Source of the DNA: Scleroderma bovista
Taxonomy: Eukaryota; Basidiomycota; Agaricomycetes; Boletales; Sclerodermataceae
Direction: 5' to 3'
Assembly: GCA_037178675.1 (NCBI GenBank)
Contig: JAYMGJ010000678.1
Span: forward strand, 1-14,871
Length of the DNA: 14,871 bases
Below, one piece after another: positions 1 to 6,916 of this stretch. The notes beneath the pieces were generated by a model. That model did not search any database, had not been told where the DNA came from, and saw nothing but the letters and a program-made list of their open reading frames with translations. Both the position numbers and the translations under genes were made by a program. Every line of letters starts with the position of its first letter. Positions within the stretch are counted from its first letter, which is position 1.

Positions 1-234
1 ACTGTCCAGTGCTGTCCAGGGGAGGGTTGGTTTGCTGATGCAACCTGCTTTCTCAACAGACTCATTCTCAGGCACAAATACGCCGATACTATCAACACTA
101 ATTGCCTTCCATTGATCTGGACGCCTGGGCAATTCAACTTCAGAATGCACTCTGTGTTCTCGACTTTGAGAGTGCATCGTGAGTTGTGCCCAAATAGGCA
201 ATATAGGAAATGAGCTCTCTGCATGAAATGTAGC
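1..234. other. Intergenic / repeat flank, no gene seen
   Basis: I see no supportable coding region here. The first 42 bases, which carry two copies of the word CTGTCCAG-like plus GAGGGTTGGTT, resemble 4763-4808 in the same orientation. The edge is therefore probably part of a dispersed repeat cut by the window start. Confidence 0.5.
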
Positions 235-243
235 CTAGTTGAT
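235..243. repeat. 9-bp target-site duplication, left copy
   Basis: CTAGTTGAT at 235-243 is repeated exactly at 1970-1978. The two copies bracket the inverted-repeat unit 244-1969, whose two ends both start with TAGT when read inward. A 9-bp duplication is typical of Mutator-like elements. hAT and KDZ elements make 8 bp, which would fit if the first C matches by chance. Confidence 0.75.
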
Positions 244-377
244 TAGTTTCTCAACCCTCCGTTCTGGGGGTGACTGCTCAATATGGGCAGAATGAGCGCA
301 TCAGCAGCTCATATGTCACCCAGAACGTCTGGTGACTTTCAGTGTGACTAGAGAGGATCGAGTCACAAGCGTGACAA
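244..377 (+). repeat. Left terminal inverted repeat of the DUF6589/RecQ element
   Basis: Read inward, this arm matches the reverse complement of about 1836-1969 with scattered substitutions and small indels. The best-conserved block is 313-340, with a second block around the AGAGAGGATCGAGTCACA word. A near-palindrome (GTCACC ... GGTGAC, 315-336) lies inside it and could be a transposase-binding or hairpin site. Confidence 0.8.
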
Positions 378-413
378 TCAGCCTTCAAATCTCACCCTCT
401 GATCGTGCGCGAC

Positions 414-1079
414 ATGATAGATTCCAGTGACAAATTCGATAGTGATACATCCCTCGACTTCGAGCCACCCCCGCAGCCATCAGCTCCGCATCTACCATCC
501 ATGCCACCGCCTCGAAACCCTCCCATCCAGATAGCTGTGATGCAGTATCTGCATGAAAGGCAGCATGAGTACACTGACAGCATTGCAGTGCGCATCAGGT
601 CAGTTCTGGCTGAGATGGATAAAGTCGAACTGAACTTGCCTTTATTCCTTGACTATCTGAGCTGGGGGGATCCAGGGTGTATCGTGGATCCGACGATCCA
701 ATCCGAGCACACCGGATTGATGGTGAGCAAAGAACTCCCTCACATCCTTGAGAGGTGGTTGTCCCCCATGCGTGTTCAAGAGTCGCACAATGTCCAAGCA
801 ATGGGAGGTAGAAAGCACATTGAAGACTTCGTGTTACAGCAAACGCAAGATATTTGTGCACGCAAACTTGCCTCACTTCAGCCGTCATCGCAAGTGCTCA
901 TGCGCGACCTCACGGAAAGCTCGCTCACGTCGAAGTCCCTTGTGGATTTCACAAATGCTTATTGTAGATGCATGGAGATGGCCACAGGCACCCCAAAGCT
1001 ATGGAATTTATTGTCACAGCTGACGAGAACAAAGCAGCAGGAGCGGGAGAACACGCAAAAGGATTCTAGATTGGTATAG
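414..1079 (+). pseudogene. DUF6589-family N-terminal region, 3' truncated
   Basis: This frame encodes 221 aa from the first ATG at 414 (an in-frame GTG lies at 405). The N-terminus is Pro-rich (residues about 17-40). It is followed by a predicted helical region with the motif LFLDYLSWGDPGC, then VSKELPHILERW, then a segment ending in PKLWNLLSQL. I recognise this series from memory as the region before the DUF6589 domain in large, highly multicopy basidiomycete proteins; no database check was possible. The expected continuation and the DUF6589 domain are missing. The frame stops at 1077-1079, next to a GTATAG...CCAG stretch (1074-1125) that resembles a 52-bp intron and then runs into antisense helicase sequence. 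The start lies about 37 bp inside the left TIR, so the TIR may act as promoter. The function of the family is unknown; a role in transposition is my inference. Confidence 0.6.
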
Positions 1080-1110
1080 ACTATATCTTTGTACTACTAT
1101 ACAAGCTCCT

Positions 1111-1791
1111 TTAATATTTATCCAGGTTGATGACATGTGCTTCGTCTATAATGAGCCCCCCAATGGAACCAGCATAGGGGGGTGACTGTACAAGGTCACG
1201 AAATTTCAAGTGCAAGTTTAGCATCTCTGGAGAGGTTGCTATGACTTGGTAGGTACTATCCTTCAGATCCTGTACTTCTATCTCAATAAGTGATGGCCCA
1301 CAGGAGAATATTCCGTGTCTGACCTGCAGTAAATCATCAGACCATGTTTCACCATTCACGGCCACTGCAGTCAATCCCATAGCCTTAAATCTTGAGGTCT
1401 GTTCGTACAGAAGCAGTCAGCAGAGCTCAGGCAATGACTACCATTACCCAACCTGATCTTCTTCGAGTGCATTCAGAGGTGAGATCATGATGTAGGTTTT
1501 CTTTGGTTCAATGAATGCTGGCATCACGAATGGTAAGGTTTTTCCAGCCCCTGTCCCTGCAACAATGAGACAGTCCAAACCTAACAAAAAAGCTTCTGCA
1601 GCATCCAGCTGCCACTTGAAGGGCTCACGGCCTTCTGTACGGATGTGGAATGCATCTTTCAGTTGCTTGCACATGGAGGCAGAGTTGTAGCCATGATTTT
1701 TACTGGCTAGTTTGTGTGCAGCTTCAAGATTTTGATAAGATCGTGCTTGTTCTGGATTGTGTGGTACCTCCGATGACTTCACCGCGGCCAT
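1111..1791 (-). pseudogene. RecQ-like DEAH helicase, N-terminal half only
   Basis: Exon 1 is 1791-1453 (113 codons from the ATG at 1789-1791). A 54-bp intron follows (1452-1399, donor GTTGGG, acceptor AACAG). Exon 2 runs 1398-1111, giving 208 aa. Visible motifs are a Q-motif-like FKWQLDAAEAFLLGLD, Walker A AGTGAGKT (coded at 1560-1537), motif Ia-like MISPLNALEEDQ, and motif II DEAH (1146-1135). Two residues after DEAH, the expected RecQ sequence is replaced by NLDKY and a stop. Motifs III-VI and the second RecA-like lobe are therefore missing and the product cannot be an active helicase. The gene converges on the DUF6589-type fragment and starts about 45 bp inside the right TIR. Related RecQ-like genes are abundant and repetitive in mushroom genomes. 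The splice junction is inferred from continuity of the family sequence. Confidence 0.8.
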
Positions 1792-1835
1792 ATGGAGTGG
1801 GCGCAACACACTCTTAGCTTTTGGAAGGTGTTACA

Positions 1836-1969
1836 GTGTGACAAATGTGACTCGATCCTCTCTAACTACTACGAAAGTCACCAGACGTTCTGGGTGACAT
1901 ACGAGCTGTCAAGACACTCGTTCTGCCTATATTAGGCAGTCACCGCCAGAACAGGGGGTAACAAGACTA
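1836..1969 (-). repeat. Right terminal inverted repeat of the DUF6589/RecQ element
   Basis: This is the inverted partner of 244-377. Its outer end reads TAGTCTTG inward (left end TAGTTTCT), and the near-palindrome recurs at 1877-1898. The inner limit is approximate, because similarity fades after the GAGTCACA word. Confidence 0.8.
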
Positions 1970-1978
1970 CTAGTTGAT
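1970..1978. repeat. 9-bp target-site duplication, right copy
   Basis: CTAGTTGAT is identical to 235-243. Confidence 0.75.
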
Positions 1979-2289
1979 ATGTTGTGAGCACAGCCTTCCA
2001 TGGCCATATATAGAACATGTCTATTTTATATTATTTGAAGATGACTGCATGGTCTTACCATACACCTACTATGAAAGTAGCTGTATTTCAGATCCTTCTG
2101 TCTGTTGATCATGTTGAAAATGTACTTTCCTATTCCACCATGCACCATACTATGCAAGCTGATAGTCATTGCCTCTGCAAGAGTGATCTACCCCAGGAAC
2201 TACAATATTTATGTACAGTTATTGGTCAATACAAACTTTGCAGTCTTGTCTAACACTGTATCATAGGGGGAGAAATTGATAATGGCCAT
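1979..2289. other. AT-rich intergenic DNA, no gene seen
   Basis: The stretch lies between two transposons. A 78-codon frame at 2017-2253 has no recognisable motif and is probably chance. The word ATGGCCATATA occurs at both ends of the stretch (about 2000 and 2282), which may mark an old insertion, but I could not define an element. Confidence 0.4.
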
Positions 2290-2467
2290 ATAATTATCTT
2301 TTCACAAATTGCATTATGTCAGTCATGCTGAATCGGACAGCTGTTGGTAACTTAATGACATGGATCATATAATGACAATTAATTATTTTTTCATGAGTTG
2401 CATTATGTCAGTCATGCTGAATTAGATAGCTGTTGGCAACTTAATGACAAGATCATATATCAGTATG
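2290..2467 (+). repeat. Tandem duplication of about 89 bp
   Basis: Two adjacent copies (about 2290-2378 and 2379-2467) share GCATTATGTCAGTCATGCTG, starting at 2311 and 2400, and then matching blocks around AGCTGTTGG and AACTTAATGACA. The copies differ at several positions, so the duplication is not fresh. It ends about 25 bp before the pogo-like element. Confidence 0.75.
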
Positions 2468-2489
2468 TCATGAGGCTGAATATATGATA

Positions 2490-2513
2490 TACAGTCGAAC
2501 CCCTCATAACCCA
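2490..2513 (+). repeat. Left TIR of the pogo-like element (with TA)
   Basis: This is a perfect 24-bp inverted match to 9421-9444, beginning TACAGTCGAACCCC. TA is the target duplication. Confidence 0.92.
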
Positions 2514-2650
2514 TAACACTTATACCCCATAACCCCTGATACCCCATACAATTTTGCATCTCCCAACTTGGTTTGCAGGGCATAACCCATAAACCCCTGA
2601 TACCCCATAACCCATACTTTTTTGGGGGATCATAACCCATACATAGGGGC
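2514..2650 (+). repeat. Subterminal CCCATAACC repeats, left end
   Basis: Several degenerate copies of a word like CCCCATAACCCCTGATACC are seen (about 2524-2549, 2580-2615, 2630-2645). A related copy in the same orientation lies near the other end at about 9372-9400. Such subterminal arrays often bind the cognate transposase; that role is inferred here. Confidence 0.6.
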
Positions 2651-2762
2651 TATTGGACCTGAATATGCCCTAATAAGGGCCTATCTATTATATAATTTAT
2701 CATGTGATCCAATCTCAAATGTTGAACCCTCGCAAATTGTCTCACAGTGAAGCTATCTCACG

Positions 2763-3713
2763 ATGAAGCCTCTCGAGACCATCAAGAAGTCTCAATATCC
2801 TTAAGGAGCAAACCCACAAACGGAGAACAAAGCTCCAGGCCGATTTGCAGGCAAAGAAGAAGCTATCAGAGCAGGATGAACAGTGGTTGGACACTGAAGG
2901 AAATCTTGTGGATGAAGAACGTGTTGTGGACCTACTCGAAAGGGCCTCAGACTATGAGAGGGGCCTAGCACAACTGGATTCAAATGACAAAAGTGTTGTA
3001 CAAAAATTACACAACCTAGCAAATGCCAGCAGTAAAGAGCCTGGAAAGAAGCGCAAACGTGGTCTTTCCTGATTTTTTATTGACCGAAAGGTGTGCTCAT
3101 AACTGCATCATAGGTCCCGAACATCAAGTACAGCATGTGCTCAGTACAGCTGAAAAGAAAAAGAAGGAAAATACTTGTTCTGTCACAAAGGAAAATGCAA
3201 CATTAGCCCAGCGGATTGAAATTCTCGACTGGCATCACAAACAAAGCAAGAGCCAGAAAGAAACAGCTATTTACTTTAATACCAAGTATCCCAGCCTTCA
3301 GCTCAAGCAACCAATCATATCCACATGGCTGAAGGACGAGGCAAAATGGCGTCAGCAATGGGAAAGTAACAAGGGAGATCATTCTGCCAAGCGCGCACAA
3401 CAAACACAGCACCCGGAGATTACAGAGATGATGGACCTTTGGGTCTCTCAAGCAATGGGGGACGGGATTTTGCTGACTGGGGAGGTTTTGCGTCAAAAAT
3501 GGTTGCAGTTCACAAACCTTGCTGGTGTGCCAACAGACGAACGCCTTCACTTGAGTAATGGCTGGCTTGCTCGGTATAAAGCGAGGAACGGCCTAAAGGA
3601 ATTCAAGCGGCATGGTGAAGCTTCGTCAGTCAACAAACAAACAGTCGAGAAGGAGAGAGAACGTATCCAGATCATAATCAAAGATGGTGGCTATAAACTC
3701 CAGGACATCTTTA
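2763..3713 (+). pseudogene. pogo/Tigger-like transposase, 5' part (disrupted)
   Basis: This is the DNA-binding half of a transposase of about 668 aa. The likely start is ATG 2763. That frame reads 13 codons and hits TAA, while the family-like sequence (LKEQTHKRRTKLQADLQAKK) continues one frame over from about 2800. A one-base frameshift near 2797-2802 is therefore likely. Exon 1 ends at 3058 and a 55-bp intron (3059-3113) precedes exon 2. Exon 2 encodes a psq/CENP-B-N type helix-turn-helix (residues about 128-180, LAQRIEILDWHHKQ...). A CENP-B HTH domain follows (about 195-290, including GILLTGEVLRQKW and NGWLARYKARNGLKEFKRHGE). The coding sequence is broken after Asp-Ile-Phe at 3712 by the nested Tc1-like element and resumes in frame at 8098. 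Confidence 0.85.
3712..3713. repeat. TA target duplication, left side of the nested element
   Basis: The TA at 3712-3713 pairs with the TA at 8096-8097. Joining 3713 to 8098 restores the frame Asp-Ile-Phe-Asn-Met-Asp-Glu-Thr of the outer transposase. Confidence 0.9.
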
Positions 3714-3766
3714 CAGCAGTTTGCATAAGTAATGGCACTCACGACTTCACCAAACAAATACAATTC
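3714..3766 (+). repeat. Left TIR of the Tc1-like element, outer part
   Basis: It begins CAGCAGTTTGCATAAGTAAT and matches the reverse complement of 8043-8095 with two differences, both CA here against CG in the right arm. The arm is interrupted at 3767 by another insertion and continues at 5047. Confidence 0.92.
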
Positions 3767-3767
3767 C

Positions 3768-3802
3768 ATCAGGAAATTGGGGAAGAAATGATATTTCCTG
3801 AT
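3768..3802. repeat. Foldback at the left end of the minisatellite element
   Basis: ATCAGGAAAT at 3768-3777 is followed by its exact inverse ATTTCCTGAT at 3793-3802, a 10-bp stem with a 15-base loop. The same ATTTCCTGAT forms the right end of the insertion (5034-5043). Confidence 0.65.
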
Positions 3803-3838
3803 ACACATTATAAATATACATCAGAATGATATTGTAAT

Positions 3839-4650
3839 GACCACCACCTCCCAGCGTCGTCAGATGGCGACGACGACGGCGCGACCACCACCCCACCACC
3901 ACCGTCGTCAGACGGCGACGGCGACGACCCCCACCCACCACCGTCGACGGCGCGACCACCACCCCACCACCGTCGTCAGACGGCGACGGCGACGGCGACC
4001 CTCACCCCCCAGCGTCGACGACCGAGGCGACCACCACCACCCCCCACTGTCGTCAGACGACGACGACGACGACCGTCGTCCCACCCCGCACCTTCCAGCG
4101 TCGCAGACGGCGACGACAACGACCGTCCACGACGCGACCACCCTCGTCAGGCGACCACGACGACCGTCGTCCCACCCCCAGCGTCGACGACGACGACGAC
4201 CGTCGTCGTCCCACCCCCCACCTTCCAGCGTCGCCAGACGGCGACGGCGACGGCGACTACGCGACTACCACCACCGTCGTCAGATGACGACGACGACGGC
4301 GACCCCCACCCCCCAGCGTCGACCACCGTCGCAACCACCACCCCCCACTACCGTCGTCCCACCCCCCGCCTTCTAGCGTCGTCAGACGGCGACGGCGACG
4401 ACCGTCGATGACGCGACCACCACCGTCGTCCCACCCCCCAGCGTCGCACCACCCCACCACCTGGGGACGACCCCACCACCAGCACCGACGACACGACCAC
4501 TTGCGGACGACGACGTGACCCCACCACCTGCGTCGGTGACGCGACCATCACCACTACCGCCACCACCACCACCAATGTCGACGCGCCAACCACCACCTGC
4601 GTTGACACCATGCCCACCACCACCACCGTGCATCGACCACCACCACCCAC
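3839..4650 (+). repeat. CpG-dense GC-rich minisatellite
   Basis: About 0.8 kb is built from diverged units that mix CCACCACC runs, CGTCGTC, AGACGGCGACGGCGAC and CCCCAGCGTCGACGA. Spacing is irregular at roughly 35-60 bp. One strand is C-rich and very poor in T runs. Long frames on both strands here are low-complexity translations (Thr/Pro/Arg or Val/Gly/Arg) and I do not call them genes. CpG is extremely frequent compared with the flanking AT-rich DNA. Confidence 0.85.
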
Positions 4651-5044
4651 AGTATAGACAGGATATATACTGTAGTTTTGTATTTTATATAGAATTGATA
4701 ATTTAAATTGATTTACATGAACAATACTACTGGAATAGTCTGGGAGAGTTGGGGACAACTGATCAGTGTTGTCCAATACTGTCCAGATGAGGGTTGGTTA
4801 GCTTATGTGCACTAATAGGAATACTTGATCAAATGATCAAATTCTGTTGGACAATTGGCCTTGGCCACCAGGAATGTGCTTGATCATGTTCACACATAAT
4901 GAATATATCTGGTCAATGCTATCTATGCTACCCTGGATTAACTAGCCTGATCTACTGCTTCATCAGAATGACATCTCAGGATACACTTGACATGCATGAA
5001 AATGGTAGGTAATGCTTTATCTATTTCTCACCGATTTCCTGATG
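4651..5044. other. Non-coding right part of the minisatellite element
   Basis: No gene is seen. The part contains an imperfect palindrome at 4753-4774 (GGACAA ... TTGTCC around CTGATCAG), a block at 4763-4808 similar to the first bases of the window, and the word CATCAGAATGA (about 4963) repeated from about 3819. Confidence 0.5.
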
Positions 5045-5046
5045 TC

Positions 5047-5075
5047 ATCGTGAGATTTCATGTAGCTACCCCTAG
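5047..5075 (+). repeat. Left TIR of the Tc1-like element, inner part
   Basis: This is the continuation of the arm interrupted at 3766. It matches the reverse complement of 8014-8042 with one CA/CG difference, and 53 plus 29 bases equal the 82 bp of the right arm. It ends with CTACCCCTAG, 37 bp before the ATG of the accessory gene, so it may be promoter-proximal. Confidence 0.9.
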
Positions 5076-5112
5076 CGTGACACTTCACTGTACTCTATCA
5101 TACTTGTAAACC

Positions 5113-6825
5113 ATGCCGCCACGAAAGAATCACAAAGATGCAGACGTCATCGAGACCTCTGATCCTGTCAGTCCAGAAGGCCCAGCTTCACCAAGCGCAA
5201 TGAGTGATGAGGAACTCAGCTCGTCAACCATGATAGGCTCCCACTCGGTGCTCAGCCGGGACAGCATTGACCGTGAACTTGACGAAGCTGCCCTGGAGCA
5301 GACCCTGGCAGAGCATGATGCTCATGCTCAAACAGTAGAGGTTCCAGCTGCTTCCAAGGGCAAAAAAGGTGCGTATATGCATTGATTCTAGTCATTACTG
5401 TTCATTTGGTGTTCTATAGTGAAGAATCCTCGGCCCAAGGAGCCTGTCCAACCAGCGCCCATCAAACTCACATTCAACCTCTCGATCTTCCCTGCGTCCA
5501 AAAGGACCAAAGAAATGAAGAAGCACCGCGGCCACAATTCGTACCTCAAACTCAACAGTGACATTCCATTCGATACATGGAAAGCACAACTACTTGTGAA
5601 GATCGATGAAAAATTGAAACTCAACTATATTTCCTATGAAGACTACGAAGTATCGTTCGTGATCCCTCGTGTCTCACCCCAGCCGCTGTCCATCACAAAT
5701 GAAGACGACTACAACTTACTTTGTGAACGTACTCAAAAGGCAAAAGATCAGCAAGCTACCGTGTATGTGCAAGAATTGAAGGCAGTGCAGCTTGCAAAAG
5801 TACGTACTACAATGCTGCATATATGCGACTTTCTGACCACCATTGACAGCGCAAATCGCATCCAAAGGAAAAAGAGAACCACGGTCTCGAGATCATCAAT
5901 TCTGGCTCAGAGAGCGACGGAGTTGGGCTTGATGTAAAGCGGAAGGCCAAAAAAATGAAGACACAGGTACGTATTCAGCACATAACCTGGTTTGTTAGGT
6001 TGATCGTTGCAACACTAGGCCCCCAAGGCCTCTGATATCGATCCTGACAAACGTCCGATCAACGACAATATCAATCGCATTCGTAACCGGTGGGCATGCT
6101 ACAAGAAACCCGGCTGTGACAGCAACTACTGTTACATCAATGCGACGGATGGTGGAACACACATTCCACTCAACTTTGCTCGCTTGGACTGCTGGGCAGC
6201 AGCCATGGTAGATATATATCAAAGCTTTATTTATTCTTCTAACTACACAGTACACCAGCTGAAGGGCCCGGAATTTGCTACACTCGAGATGCCGCCAAAT
6301 CACAAATTGTTCGATGGTGCGACGGCTGAACAGCTGGGAAAGAAATCGCTTCTTTTGGAACAACGTGATCAGTTAGAACGATCAAAGGGAAAGTTGGTAG
6401 ATACCCAGACTCCCCCCAGCGCCAACGCCCAGACTACCCCTGCCAATGCCCAGGCTGGCCCCACCAATGCCCCAGTCTCTGTTAACCTCAACTTCGGAGA
6501 ATTGCTCCACACGCTCCAAGGTCGTCCACAGGAACAGCTGGCAGTGCAGCCACCTGTCACACCTGCGACAAATTCCATCTTCTCCGCTGAACCAATGTTA
6601 TTGTCGGCCGCCCAACAGTCAAACCTTGGTCCACGCCTTTCACTTGCTGATTTTTGTCACACATACAGCCTCTCTGACGAATTACAGATCAAGCTCCAGT
6701 CCAACGGATTCACGTCAAGCCATGCTCTACGCTTTGTGTCGCTCGATGACATCAAAGCTATTGGACTTCTTCGTGGTGAGGTCGCCCAGCTTCGAGATGC
6801 TGTATTACAATGGTGCAGAGTGTAG
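5113..6825 (+). CDS. Transposon-borne protein with Cys-rich motif and SAM-like domain
   Basis: Inferred exons are 5113-5368, 5420-5799, 5850-5966, 6019-6207 and 6259-6825. The introns are 51, 50, 52 and 51 bp, all GT-AG, and all phases join without a stop to give 502 aa. The last intron is a multiple of three and open, so it may be retained. Residues 1-85 are acidic and Ser-rich. Residues about 100-206 look like a PB1/ubiquitin-like alpha-beta fold (tentative). Residues 276-299 hold a possible zinc site (C278, C284, C289, H299; WACYKKPGC, YCY). A linker with ANAQ-like repeats follows. Residues 441-502 resemble a SAM domain (LADFCHTY ... IGLLRGEVAQLRDAVLQW). I recall this as a multicopy basidiomycete family of unknown function. 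Its position next to the TIR and convergent with the transposase suggests a transposition or regulatory helper; this is inference. Confidence 0.8.
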
Positions 6826-6916
6826 TAATTTTCTCAAGTTGGGCGGACAGGTCAACGTGTACAATACAAAACATTTGCTATGTGTACATTTTACAGTGCT
6901 TTGCGCTAATGTACCG
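6826..6916. other. Short convergent intergenic gap
   Basis: The 91 bp between the stop codons of the accessory gene (+) and the transposase (-) must hold both 3' ends, so the transcripts probably overlap. Confidence 0.6.

Larger units (their letters stand above)
244..1969. mobile_element. TIR transposon with truncated DUF6589-type and RecQ-like genes
   Basis: The 1726-bp unit is bounded by inverted repeats of about 134 bp (244-377 and about 1836-1969) and by a 9-bp direct duplication. Inside are two convergent gene fragments. The plus-strand gene starts at 414, just inside the left repeat. The minus-strand helicase starts at 1791, just inside the right repeat. Both keep their N-terminal parts and lose the rest at nearly the same place (about 1075-1130). 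No complete transposase is present, so the copy should be non-autonomous. I infer a deletion derivative of a larger two-gene element. The alternative is a Pack-MULE-like element that captured two unrelated gene fragments, but the symmetry of the truncation argues against this. The superfamily is not settled: TSD length and long TIRs suggest Mutator-like. Confidence 0.8.
3767..5044. mobile_element. 1278-bp non-autonomous insertion carrying a minisatellite
   Basis: This segment splits the left TIR of the Tc1-like element. Deleting it with one TC (3765-3766 or 5045-5046) restores exactly the sequence of the right TIR. Its ends form an imperfect inverted repeat: CATCAGGAAATTGGGGAAG at the left, CATCAGGAAATCGGTGAG read inward from the right. 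No transposase is present. The segment holds the minisatellite (3839-4650) and about 390 bp of AT-rich DNA. A 2-bp TC duplication is unusual for a DNA transposon, so the superfamily is unassigned. A junction shift of one or two bases cannot be excluded. Confidence 0.75.

Noticed and set aside
595..1023. Frames of 91-97 codons overlapping the DUF6589-type fragment
   Set aside because: They have no family resemblance and lie inside the better supported frame 414-1079.
244..1969. CRISPR or other regularly spaced array
   Set aside because: The repeats are only two inverted arms, with no regular direct repeats and spacers; the genome is eukaryotic.
2500..2640. Telomere-like repeat from the CCCATAACCC words
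   Set aside because: The words are not the TTAGGG/CCCTAA telomere unit, are irregular, and are tied to the ends of the pogo-like element.
3714..3829. C-terminal tail of the outer transposase after Asp-Ile-Phe (TAVCISNGTHDF and so on)
   Set aside because: These residues are a translation of the inserted TIR. The same peptide appears antisense at 8041-8100, which shows it is repeat sequence.
3837..4776. Long open frames on both strands across the GC-rich array (Thr/Pro/Arg-rich, Val/Gly/Arg-rich)
   Set aside because: The bias comes from the CGTCGTC/CCACC repeats, which lack stop codons in several frames. There is no start context, splice structure or domain.
3767..5044. Helitron as an explanation for the third-level insertion
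   Set aside because: The ends are inverted repeats. There is no TC...CTRR end pair in an A/T target and no Rep/helicase sequence.
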